Of a DNA stretch of 64,000 nt, positions 17,868-25,946 are shown piece by piece. Both the position numbers and the translations under genes were made by a program. A model generated the notes under the pieces. The model was not told the origin of the DNA and did no database searches. It was given only the letters and a program-made list of their open reading frames with translations. This DNA comes from an uncultured Pelagibacteraceae bacterium (GTDB lineage: Bacteria > Pseudomonadota > Alphaproteobacteria > Pelagibacterales > Pelagibacteraceae). The stretch covers positions 1-64,000 of the forward strand of contig CACGKZ010000004.1 of NCBI GenBank assembly GCA_902573835.1, read 5' to 3'. Numbering within the stretch: position 1 is the first letter of the stretch; every line of letters starts with the position of its first letter.

Positions 17868-18451
17868 AAGTGATTTTAAAAAAAAAAATTATTGCAATAA
17901 TTTTAGCCAGATCTGGAAGTAAAAGGTTAAAATTTAAAAATATCAAAATCTTCAATGGCAAACCGTTGTTTGTTTGGTCAATGATATCTGCAAATAAATC
18001 TAGATATATTGATCAAATTTATTTATCAACTGACAGTAAGAAGATTAATGAACTAGCAAATAAAAACGGCTTTAAATCAAATCAACTAAGAAATAAAAAG
18101 CTATCATTAGATCAAACTTCATCTTCAGAAGTAATCTTTGATATCCTAAGTAAGATACAAACAAAATTTGATTATTTTATTTTATTACAACCAACTTCCC
18201 CTTTGAGATCTATAAGAGATATAGATTTTGCAATAAAAAAAACTATTCACAATAATTATAATAGTTTAATTTCAGTAAATTCAATTAATAATAAAGTTAA
18301 TGGAGCAATCTATATTCAAAAAATAAATTATTTTATGAAAAATAAAAAATTTAAATATAAAAATACGTTTCTATATAAAATGCCCCAACAAAGATCAATT
18401 GATATAGATACAAAAGAGGATTTTGAAAAAGCTTTAAAAATTAATTGTTAA
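17864..18451 (+). CDS. neuA: Short CMP-nonulosonic acid cytidylyltransferase
   Basis: The N terminus IIAIILARSGSKRLKFKNI binds CTP as in NeuA/LegF/PseF. LLQPTSPLRS and the end QRSIDIDTKEDFEKA are also family hallmarks. The enzyme activates a nonulosonic acid to its CMP form. At 195 residues it is about 30-40 shorter than usual. The region between SLISVNSINNKV and GAIYIQK lacks the usual loop that follows the SV motif, so an in-frame deletion or a natural short form is likely. Translation seems to begin at a TTG overlapping the previous stop, with a GTG two codons later as an alternative. It is tail-to-tail with the aminotransferase gene, overlapping by four bases. Confidence 0.8.
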   Translation: MKVILKKKIIAIILARSGSKRLKFKNIKIFNGKPLFVWSMISANKSRYIDQIYLSTDSKKINELANKNGFKSNQLRNKKLSLDQTSSSEVIFDILSKIQTKFDYFILLQPTSPLRSIRDIDFAIKKTIHNNYNSLISVNSINNKVNGAIYIQKINYFMKNKKFKYKNTFLYKMPQQRSIDIDTKEDFEKALKINC

Positions 18452-19674
18452 TGAAATTTATTTTTAAATCCTTTTTGAATTATCTTAATTAAGTAATTAA
18501 TATCTTTGTAACTCGTTGTAGTTGCTAAAAAAATGATACCATTTTTTGAATGATAAATTTTATTTTTAAATAAAAATTTTCTAAATTTATCTATAGCAGA
18601 CCTATTTTTCTTTTCCAAAAAATCTCTTTGAGTTCTATTTTTAATATCTTTATCTGTAAAAACTATTCTTAAAATTGACGAAAACCTATAACACCTTGCT
18701 TGATAATTAAACCTTATAAAAAAATCATTCAATTGGGTTTGAAGATACATAGCTTTCTCATTTAATTTTTCAAATATATTTTTTTTATTTTTGATAATAA
18801 ATTTAGTCACTTTATTTCCAACATAAGTATTTATTGAGTTCCCCGAGAAGGTCCCACCAAAAAAAACATTTTTTTTATTTTTATTTAACTTATTTACTAT
18901 ATTTTTTTTTAATGCAATTATCCCCATTGGGAAGCCTCCTCCTAAACATTTTCCAAAAGTTGATATCGAAGGATTTAGCTTAAAAATATTTTGCACGCTT
19001 GAACAGTTAAATCTTATACCCGTAATGATTTCATCAAATATAAGTGTAATATTATTCTTATTTGCATAATCACTAAGAAACTTTAAATATTTTTTTGTAT
19101 TCATCGGCAAACATCCTTGAATTGGTTCAATAATAATACACATAATCTTTTTTCGATTTTTGTCTAAAATTTTTTTTGAGTTTTCAATGTTATTGTAGGG
19201 TATAAATTTTAAATTTTTAGAATAATTTTTATCTAATCCCTCACTTAATTCGATATTCCTATATTTGTTGTCATTAGTAAAAAGAAGTTCTCCAGTAGAG
19301 CCGTGCCAACTACCACTTACAGATATTATTAATTTTTTTTTAGAAATAGCTCTTGCAACTCTTAAGGACTTTATTACCGCCTCAGTCCCAGAATTACAAA
19401 AAATAAATTTTGAATACTGAGGAAAAATTTTTTTCAAAGTTTTTGATAAATTTGCAGCATGTAAGTTTTTAGCTGCAAAATTTGAAATATTCAATTTTAA
19501 AACTTCACGAACTGAGTCTCGATAAATCTTAGAGTTGTGACCTAATATTAATGAGCCAGCACATAAGGATAAATCTAAAATCTTCTTTTTATTGATAATT
19601 ATATTGGATCCTTTTCCCGAGGTAATAAAGTCATCTCCTCCAATATATCCTTCGTTCATTATATGTTTGCTCAT
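18448..19674 (-). CDS. Class III aminotransferase (glutamate-1-semialdehyde aminomutase-like)
   Basis: This is a PLP enzyme of fold type I. Family blocks are FCNSGTEAVIKSLRVARA, VSGSWHGSTGEL, IFDEIITGIRF, and FGKCLGGGFPMG with the lysine that should hold the cofactor. The length of 408 fits class III aminotransferases, which act on semialdehydes or keto sugars. It stands alone on the minus strand between neuA and a radical SAM gene. An aldehyde from the LuxC-like reductase would be a plausible substrate, but that is only inference. The intergenic region to the next gene (159 bases) contains the third palindrome. Confidence 0.83.
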   Translation of the reverse strand: MSKHIMNEGYIGGDDFITSGKGSNIIINKKKILDLSLCAGSLILGHNSKIYRDSVREVLKLNISNFAAKNLHAANLSKTLKKIFPQYSKFIFCNSGTEAVIKSLRVARAISKKKLIISVSGSWHGSTGELLFTNDNKYRNIELSEGLDKNYSKNLKFIPYNNIENSKKILDKNRKKIMCIIIEPIQGCLPMNTKKYLKFLSDYANKNNITLIFDEIITGIRFNCSSVQNIFKLNPSISTFGKCLGGGFPMGIIALKKNIVNKLNKNKKNVFFGGTFSGNSINTYVGNKVTKFIIKNKKNIFEKLNEKAMYLQTQLNDFFIRFNYQARCYRFSSILRIVFTDKDIKNRTQRDFLEKKNRSAIDKFRKFLFKNKIYHSKNGIIFLATTTSYKDINYLIKIIQKGFKNKFH

Positions 19675-19802
19675 AGTATCATTTCTTAAAATCTGTTTTT
19701 AATCTAATTACAATTTTTTTTCATATTTAGCTAGATTTTGTTTAATTTTCTTTATCAGAATTTAAACTTTAATCTAAGTGGACAAGTTAATCAAATATGA
19801 TA

Positions 19803-19819
19803 TGTTCAATTATTGAACA
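19803..19819. promoter_or_regulatory. Island palindrome 3
   Basis: TGTTCAATTATTGAACA is a perfect TGTTCA-N5-TGAACA inverted repeat ending 14 bases before the ATG of the radical SAM gene. It is 128 bases from the divergent aminotransferase start. It is the same site as those at 13414, 14750 and 25887, so it probably belongs to the same regulon. Confidence 0.72.
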
Positions 19820-19833
19820 TTATTAGTTAAATT

Positions 19834-20715
19834 ATGGATCCAAAACAAACAATTAAGAAAAATATAGCAAGAAGAACTAAAATAGTAGACGACTCAGTAT
19901 ACATGTATGAAAATTTTCCAATGCCTACATGGGTTGAACTTAGTCTCATTGATGTTTGTAACAGAAGCTGCTCTTTTTGTCCCAAATCAGATCCTACAGT
20001 TGCACCAGATACTTATCAGATGATGAGCCGTAAACTTATAGACAAAGTTCATGATGATTTAAAATTTATGAATTACAAGGGCGCAATTGCTTTAGCTGGT
20101 TATGGGGAGCCAATGTTACATAAGGATATCAATTACATAGTAAAAAAACTTTCGAATGTCGCGCCAGTCGAAGTCATCACTAATGGAGACACATTAAATA
20201 GTAAAAATTTACAAGATTTGTACCTAAACGAAGTTAATAAGGTTCTAGTAAGTATGTATGACGGTCCTGAACAAGTTGAAAAATTTAAGACTATGGCTCA
20301 AAAAGCAAATGTACCTCAAGAGATGATGATTTTAAGAGATAGATGGTATAACGCTGATAGTGAATTTGGATTAAAACTTACTAATCGTGCTGGAACAATT
20401 AAAACTGGGAATCAAAAAAGTTTAGAAACTTATAGTACTTGTTATTATCCAACTTATCAATTTCTTATCGATTGGAACGGGGATATATTTTTATGTCCAC
20501 AAGATTGGCAAAGAAGAGTGTCAATGGGAAACATGATGCAAGAGACATTATTTAAAATCTGGACTGGCAAAATAATATCAAAGTATAGAAAAAATCTATT
20601 GCAAGGAAATAGATGCGATAGCCCCTGTAAACAGTGTAATGCTGAAGGAACTTTACTTGGTAAAAATCATGCTAAGAGATGGGCGTCTGTTTATAATTTA
20701 GTAGATGGAAAATAA
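19834..20715 (+). CDS. Radical SAM/SPASM domain protein
   Basis: Cys42, Cys46 and Cys49 (VCNRSCSFC) form the CxxxCxxC cluster site. The following GYGEPMLHKD is the GGE-like SAM contact. Later cysteines (DIFLCPQDW and CDSPCKQC) form a SPASM-like auxiliary cluster site. The length of 293 is typical. It is the first gene after palindrome 3 and overlaps rfbG by 11 bases, so it may act on a CDP-6-deoxysugar. That link is inference from position only. Confidence 0.83.
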   Translation: MDPKQTIKKNIARRTKIVDDSVYMYENFPMPTWVELSLIDVCNRSCSFCPKSDPTVAPDTYQMMSRKLIDKVHDDLKFMNYKGAIALAGYGEPMLHKDINYIVKKLSNVAPVEVITNGDTLNSKNLQDLYLNEVNKVLVSMYDGPEQVEKFKTMAQKANVPQEMMILRDRWYNADSEFGLKLTNRAGTIKTGNQKSLETYSTCYYPTYQFLIDWNGDIFLCPQDWQRRVSMGNMMQETLFKIWTGKIISKYRKNLLQGNRCDSPCKQCNAEGTLLGKNHAKRWASVYNLVDGK

Positions 20716-21784
20716 ATCTTTCAATATTTTTAAAAATAAAAAAATAATTGTAACTGGACACACAGGTTTTAAAGGTTCATGGCTTATATTGTGGCTAAAT
20801 AAACTTGGCGCCAATGTATTGGGCCTTTCAATTGATACTCCTACAAAACCTTCTCATTTTCAGTTACTGAATTTAAAATCAATAAAATCCAAAAAATTAG
20901 ATATAAGAAATTTTAAACTACTCAATAAAGAGATTAAACAGTTTAAACCAGATTTTATTTTCCATTTAGCTGCACAAGCTATAGTTAAAAAATCTTATTT
21001 GGATCCAATTAATACATTTAATACAAATACTTTAGGCACAATAAATTTGTTAGAGTCATTAAAAAAAAATAATAAAGAAACAATCTCAATTATTATTACA
21101 AGTGATAAAACTTATAAAAATTTTGAGACTAAAAAAGGGTATAAAGAAAATGATTTTTTAGGAGGCGAAGACCCATATGGTGCTTCAAAATCTGCTGCAG
21201 ATATAGCAATTAATTCATATGTAAAATCATTTTTCAATAACAGAAAAAATAAAAATTTTATTGCAGTTGCACGTGCAGGAAATGTAATTGGAGGTGGAGA
21301 CTGGTCATCTGATAGATTAATACCTGACTGCATGAGATCTTGTGCAAAAAAGATACCTGTAAAAATTAGAAACCCCAACTCAACAAGACCGTGGCAGCAT
21401 ATTCTTGATGTTATTAACGGTTATTTAACTTTAGCCGTTCAACTTAAAAAAAATAAAAATTTGCATGGAGAAGTTTTTAATTTTGGTCCAAATATGAGCA
21501 AAAACTATAAAGTTATAGAAATTTTGAAAAAATCACAAAAGATTTGGCCGTCTATAAAATGGCAAATTAGAAAGGAAAAAAATTTTAAAGAAAATTATTT
21601 ACTAAATTTAAATAATTCCAAAGCAAGAAAAATCATTAATTGGAAACCAGTTTTAGATATTAATGCTTCAATAAAATTAACTATAGATTGGTACAAATTT
21701 TATTCTGAAAATAAAAAAAAAAATATAAAATTAAAATCTTTAACTCAAATTAAAGATTTTGAAAAATTATTAAAAAAGTTATGA
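20705..21784 (+). CDS. rfbG: CDP-glucose 4,6-dehydratase
   Basis: This enzyme converts CDP-glucose to CDP-4-keto-6-deoxyglucose. The short-chain dehydrogenase NAD motif GHTGFKGSWL lies at the N terminus, and the catalytic Tyr/Lys pair is in DPYGASKSAAD. The RPWQHILDVINGYL segment is typical of RfbG. The length of 359 matches. It overlaps the cytidylyltransferase gene that makes its substrate by four bases (ATGA). The two steps and the following reductase form a CDP-sugar module. Confidence 0.92.
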   Translation: MENKSFNIFKNKKIIVTGHTGFKGSWLILWLNKLGANVLGLSIDTPTKPSHFQLLNLKSIKSKKLDIRNFKLLNKEIKQFKPDFIFHLAAQAIVKKSYLDPINTFNTNTLGTINLLESLKKNNKETISIIITSDKTYKNFETKKGYKENDFLGGEDPYGASKSAADIAINSYVKSFFNNRKNKNFIAVARAGNVIGGGDWSSDRLIPDCMRSCAKKIPVKIRNPNSTRPWQHILDVINGYLTLAVQLKKNKNLHGEVFNFGPNMSKNYKVIEILKKSQKIWPSIKWQIRKEKNFKENYLLNLNNSKARKIINWKPVLDINASIKLTIDWYKFYSENKKKNIKLKSLTQIKDFEKLLKKL

Positions 21785-22470
21785 AAGTTGTAATTTTAGC
21801 AGGAGGTTTAGGCTCAAGATTATCTGAATATACAAAACTTATTCCAAAGCCAATGGTAAGAATTTTAAAAGTTCCTATAATTGTGAGAATAATTAAATAT
21901 TATAATAAATTTGGATATAAAGACTTTATAATAGCCGCAGGTTACAAAAGTAAAATCATTAAAACATATTTCAAAAAAAATTTAAAAAACCTCAATATAA
22001 AAGTCATAGACACTGGAAAAAAAACTATGACAGGGGGAAGGATAAAACGTTTGAAGAAAATTTTGAATAAAGAGAGATTTTTACTTACCTATGGTGATGG
22101 TTTATCAAACGTAAATATTAAGGGTCTTTTAAAATTTCATTTAAGAAATAAAAATTATGTGACATTAACCGCGGTAAGACCGCCTGCAAGGTTTGGAGGT
22201 ATAAAAATCTCAAGGTCTAAAGTTAAATATTTTAAAGAAAAATCCCCACTCGACGAAGGATGGATAAATGGAGGCTTCTTTGTAATGGAACCAAAAATAT
22301 TTAAATTTCTTAAAAATGATTTAACGGTTTTAGAAAGATCACCTTTAGAAAATATTTGTAGACTTAATAAGTTGGGAGCTTATAAACATTACAAATTTTG
22401 GCATTGTATGGACACAATTAGAGATAAAGAAAATTTAGAGGACTTAATAAAAAAAAAATTATTTTTATAA
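21781..22470 (+). CDS. rfbF: Glucose-1-phosphate cytidylyltransferase
   Basis: RfbF joins glucose-1-phosphate and CTP to give CDP-glucose. The N terminus VVILAGGLGSRLSEYTKLIPKPM is the nucleotidyl-binding signature (residues about 3-25). LTYGDGLSNVNI and FMEP-like GGFFVMEPKIF follow, and the ending with FWHCMDTIRDKENLE is characteristic. It is 229 residues, somewhat shorter than the roughly 257 of the Salmonella enzyme. It sits between rfbG and the reductase with overlap or a one-base gap. Confidence 0.92.
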   Translation: MKVVILAGGLGSRLSEYTKLIPKPMVRILKVPIIVRIIKYYNKFGYKDFIIAAGYKSKIIKTYFKKNLKNLNIKVIDTGKKTMTGGRIKRLKKILNKERFLLTYGDGLSNVNIKGLLKFHLRNKNYVTLTAVRPPARFGGIKISRSKVKYFKEKSPLDEGWINGGFFVMEPKIFKFLKNDLTVLERSPLENICRLNKLGAYKHYKFWHCMDTIRDKENLEDLIKKKLFL

Positions 22471-22471
22471 A

Positions 22472-23362
22472 ATGAAAAATAAAATTTTAGTTGTAGGAGG
22501 TTCAGGATTTTTGGGTCATAATTTATTAAAAAAAATTTCCTTAATAAAAAATTTTGAAATTTTTTCATTAACAAAGTCAAAATATCAAAAAAAAAAAAAG
22601 ATTAAAAACGTAAAATATATTTCTTGCGATATAAGAAAATTAAAAGATTTAAAAAAAAAAATAAATAAAAATTATGAATACGTCATAAATCTTTCCGGTA
22701 ATATTGATCATAAAAAAAATAATGAAACCTTTGAGGTACATTATAACGGGTTAAATAATTTACTTAAAACTATAAATTTAAAAAAACTTGAATTATTTTT
22801 ACAGATTGGAAGTTGTCTAGAGTATGGGAGAAAACCCTCTCCGCAAAAAGAAAATTTTTTTTGTAAACCAATATCTTATTACGGAAAAGCAAAATATATG
22901 GCATCAAATTTGTTACAAAAAAAAACAACTAATTTTATTATTTTACGTCCGTATCAAGTATATGGACCTTACCAAAAGTATGACAGATTAATTCCTATGG
23001 TAATAAAATCATGTTTAAAAAATAAAAATTTTCCATGTACACAAGGTAATCAAGAAAGAGATTTTTTATATGTAGATGATTTTACTGATCTGATAATTAA
23101 AATTTTAAAGAAAAAAAAATTTGCAAATAGAATTTTTAATGTTGGATATGGCAAACCAGTAAAAGTAAAAAAAATTATAAATTTGATTCTTAAAATAACT
23201 TCAAAAGGCAATCCTTTATTTGGGAATATTAAAATGAGAAAAGATGAAGTTAAAAAACTTTATCCAGATCTTTCGCTTATAAAAAAAGAATTAAAATGGA
23301 AACCGAAAATAAGTTTGAAAGAAGGACTTAAAAGAACTGTTGCTTATTATGCCAAAAATTAA
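22472..23362 (+). CDS. NAD(P)-dependent epimerase/reductase of CDP-deoxysugar type
   Basis: An extended short-chain dehydrogenase: the GGSGFLGHNLL dinucleotide loop is at the N terminus, and the Ser in IGSCLEYG and the YGKAK Tyr/Lys pair form the active site. RPYQVYGP and RDFLYVDDF are typical blocks. The length of 296 fits CDP-abequose or CDP-tyvelose type reductases. No rfbH-like 3-dehydrase is seen nearby, so the product may keep its 3-hydroxyl. The precise sugar is unknown. The gene overlaps the glycosyltransferase start. Confidence 0.75.
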   Translation: MKNKILVVGGSGFLGHNLLKKISLIKNFEIFSLTKSKYQKKKKIKNVKYISCDIRKLKDLKKKINKNYEYVINLSGNIDHKKNNETFEVHYNGLNNLLKTINLKKLELFLQIGSCLEYGRKPSPQKENFFCKPISYYGKAKYMASNLLQKKTTNFIILRPYQVYGPYQKYDRLIPMVIKSCLKNKNFPCTQGNQERDFLYVDDFTDLIIKILKKKKFANRIFNVGYGKPVKVKKIINLILKITSKGNPLFGNIKMRKDEVKKLYPDLSLIKKELKWKPKISLKEGLKRTVAYYAKN

Positions 23363-24140
23363 TTTACCTTTAATAAGTGTAATAATGAATTGCCATAATG
23401 GAGCAAGATATTTGAAGCAAAGTATAAAAAGTTTATTAAATCAAAAGTACAATAATTGGGAACTAATTTTTTGGGACAATAAATCAACTGATAGTAGTAA
23501 AAAAATATTACTTAGTTTCAAAGATAAAAGAATAAAATATTTTAAATCGAAGAATTTTTTAAGTTTATATAAAGCTAGAAATCTTGCTATAAAAAAGGCT
23601 AAAGGAAAATATGTCAGTTTTTTAGATACTGACGATTGGTGGGCTTCTAATAAATTAAAAGATCAAGTTTCAATACTAGAAAAAAAAAAAATTAATTTCG
23701 TATATTCTAATTTTTATAAATTTGATAATCGCACAAAAACAAAAAAAATAAATTTTCAAAACATTTTACCAAATAAAAACACAACTCAATCTTTACTTAA
23801 TAACTACAATATTGGAATATTGTCAGTAATGATTAAAAAAAAAATATTTGATCATAAAAAATTTGATGAAAAATATAATATTATAGGTGACTTCGATTTT
23901 TTTATAAAATTAAGTTTAGAGGAAGAATTTATATGCATTCAAAAGCCTCTAGCATATTATAGAATTCACGAAAAAAATTTTTCCAGAAAAATTAAGATTT
24001 ATTATAATGAATTTAAAATATGGCTGGACAAAAATGAAAACAAATTCAAAAAATTAAATTATTCTCTTTTAAACTTAAAGTTGTACTATTTAAAATTAAA
24101 GATAAAGTACTTGTTTAATTATGTATTTCAACAAAGATAA
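23349..24140 (+). CDS. Family 2 glycosyltransferase
   Basis: LISVIMNCHNGARYLKQSIKS opens the nucleotide-binding fold, followed by WDNKSTDSS and FLDTDDWW, which holds the DxD-type metal site. These are GT2 hallmarks. The ATG at 23349 is preferred over the upstream TTG at 23340, giving 263 residues. The gene overlaps both neighbours by a few bases. It would transfer a sugar to the lipid-linked repeat unit on the cytoplasmic side. Donor and acceptor cannot be read from the sequence. Confidence 0.88.
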   Translation: MPKINLPLISVIMNCHNGARYLKQSIKSLLNQKYNNWELIFWDNKSTDSSKKILLSFKDKRIKYFKSKNFLSLYKARNLAIKKAKGKYVSFLDTDDWWASNKLKDQVSILEKKKINFVYSNFYKFDNRTKTKKINFQNILPNKNTTQSLLNNYNIGILSVMIKKKIFDHKKFDEKYNIIGDFDFFIKLSLEEEFICIQKPLAYYRIHEKNFSRKIKIYYNEFKIWLDKNENKFKKLNYSLLNLKLYYLKLKIKYLFNYVFQQR

Positions 24141-25092
24141 TAATTTTTTTCATGGAATTATGTTTCATCATTTCCATGATGATAAAGTTCATAAAAAGGG
24201 CCAAGGCTCAATATCACAAGATGATTTTTATAATTTAATTAATTTTATTGGTAAGTCTAATATTTTAAATGCTGATATTTTCTATGAAAAATTTAAAGAT
24301 GGAAAGTTAAAACCTAAAGAGGTTTGTCTTACATTTGATGACTCAATTAAATGTCAAATCGATATTGCTTTACCAGTACTAGAAGATTTAAATATAAAAA
24401 GTTTTTTTTTCACTTATACCTCTTTATTCGAAAAGAAGCCTGATAATTTAGAAGTGTTTAGATACTTTAGAATGAATTATTTTGAAGATATTAATGAATT
24501 TTACAACAATTTTTATATTTTTTTAAGTAAAGACCTAAGTCATTTTTTTAAAGATAATGAGGAGATTATCAAAAATAAGAAGAAAAAATTTCCATATTAT
24601 TCGATCGAAGATTTAAAGTTTAGATTAGTTAGGGATACACTAATTGATAAATCTGAATATGAAAAAGTAATGTTTAATATGATGAAAGAAAAAAAATTTA
24701 AACCAGAAAAATTTTATTCTTCGTTATTTTTTAATGAAAAAGATTTAATCAACCTCGATAAACTTGGACATCAAGTTGGATTACATTCTCATAATCATCC
24801 AATTTTAATGGAAAAACTAAGTTACAAAAAACAAAAAACTGAGTATGAAAAATGTAAAAGTATAATTTCTCGAATTTTAAAAAAATCTCAATCAGAAATT
24901 AAGTTTATGTCACATCCTTGTGGAAGTTACAGTCAAGAAACTTTAAAAATTTTAAGAGAATTAAATATTGAGCTTGGTTTTAAACAAATAATGACAGTTG
25001 AGAAAGAAAAAGGAATGATAAAAATTAATAATTCCTCCTTGGAAATAGCGAGGCAAGACCATTCAATAATTACTAAAGAAATGAAAAAATGA
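24121..25092 (+). CDS. Polysaccharide deacetylase family protein (NodB-like)
   Basis: The CLTFDDSIKCQIDIALPVLE block carries the metal-binding Asp pair of carbohydrate esterase family 4, and QVGLHSHNHPIL carries the His-x-x-x-His-like metal site. The length of 323 is usual. No signal peptide is visible, so it probably acts on a cytoplasmic lipid-linked or nucleotide sugar. It overlaps the downstream formyltransferase by four bases (ATGA), suggesting removal of an acetyl group followed by N-formylation. That order is inference. Confidence 0.82.
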   Translation: MYFNKDNNFFHGIMFHHFHDDKVHKKGQGSISQDDFYNLINFIGKSNILNADIFYEKFKDGKLKPKEVCLTFDDSIKCQIDIALPVLEDLNIKSFFFTYTSLFEKKPDNLEVFRYFRMNYFEDINEFYNNFYIFLSKDLSHFFKDNEEIIKNKKKKFPYYSIEDLKFRLVRDTLIDKSEYEKVMFNMMKEKKFKPEKFYSSLFFNEKDLINLDKLGHQVGLHSHNHPILMEKLSYKKQKTEYEKCKSIISRILKKSQSEIKFMSHPCGSYSQETLKILRELNIELGFKQIMTVEKEKGMIKINNSSLEIARQDHSIITKEMKK

Positions 25093-25877
25093 AAATTACT
25101 TTGTTTACTTCTGATAAAACTAGACATAATTATTTAATAAAATTATTGTCACAAGTGTGTAAAAAATTATTTGTTGTACAAGAGAAATCGAAAAACTTAA
25201 GTGAAACAACCCCAGACAATTACATTAAATCAGAGATTGTAAATGATTATTTTAAAAAAGTTAATACCGCTCAAAAAAAAATATTTGGCGATAAATATAA
25301 TGTTAGTAAAATAAAAAATACAAAGATTTTAGACATACAATCAGGAAGTTTAAGTAAAATTTCTATTGATAAAATAAGTGATTTTTTAAAAAGTGATGTA
25401 TATGTTGTATTTGGAAGTAGTTACATAAAAAACGAATTGGTAAATTTTCTAATAAAAAAAAAAGCAATAAATATTCATATGGGAATTTCTCCGTATTATA
25501 GGGGAACAGATTGTAATTTTTGGGCATTGTTCGATGGCAATGTGCACTTAGTAGGTTCAACTATTCATTTATTATCAAAAGGACTTGATAACGGACCAGT
25601 TCTATTTCATGCTGTGTCCAATTTAAAAACAGATATTTTTGAATATACTATGTCTACTGTAAAATCTGCGTTTATTTCAATATCAGAAAAAATTCATAAT
25701 AAATCTATTTTTGATATCAATCCGATTGCACAGGACAACTCAAAAGAGATTAGATACTCTCAAAAAAAAGATTTTAATGAAAAAACAATTAAAGAATTTT
25801 TAAAAAAAAGGATTGACCTTAATGCTAAGGATTTAGACCCCACATTACTAAAAGAACCATATATTCTTGATAATTAA
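25089..25877 (+). CDS. Formyltransferase-like protein, likely sugar N-formyltransferase
   Basis: The core block NIHMGISPYYRGTDCNFWAL resembles the methionyl-tRNA formyltransferase motif in which Asn, His and a later Asp (GLDNGP) form the active site. At 262 residues, and in this island, it is more likely a sugar formyltransferase using 10-formyl-tetrahydrofolate than the tRNA enzyme. It is coupled to the deacetylase gene. The gene ends ten bases before the fourth palindrome. Confidence 0.78.
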   Translation: MKITLFTSDKTRHNYLIKLLSQVCKKLFVVQEKSKNLSETTPDNYIKSEIVNDYFKKVNTAQKKIFGDKYNVSKIKNTKILDIQSGSLSKISIDKISDFLKSDVYVVFGSSYIKNELVNFLIKKKAINIHMGISPYYRGTDCNFWALFDGNVHLVGSTIHLLSKGLDNGPVLFHAVSNLKTDIFEYTMSTVKSAFISISEKIHNKSIFDINPIAQDNSKEIRYSQKKDFNEKTIKEFLKKRIDLNAKDLDPTLLKEPYILDN

Positions 25878-25886
25878 ACCCAAATA

Positions 25887-25903
25887 TGTTCATTATTTGA
25901 ACA
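25887..25903. promoter_or_regulatory. Island palindrome 4
   Basis: TGTTCATTATTTGAACA is a TGTTCA-N5-TGAACA repeat lying 43 bases before the preferred ATG at 25947 of the next gene. It is the fourth copy in the island and again stands at the head of a transcription unit. Confidence 0.72.
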
Positions 25904-25946
25904 CTACTTGGTTGACTTTTATAATATATGTTTCTATCATCAAAGA

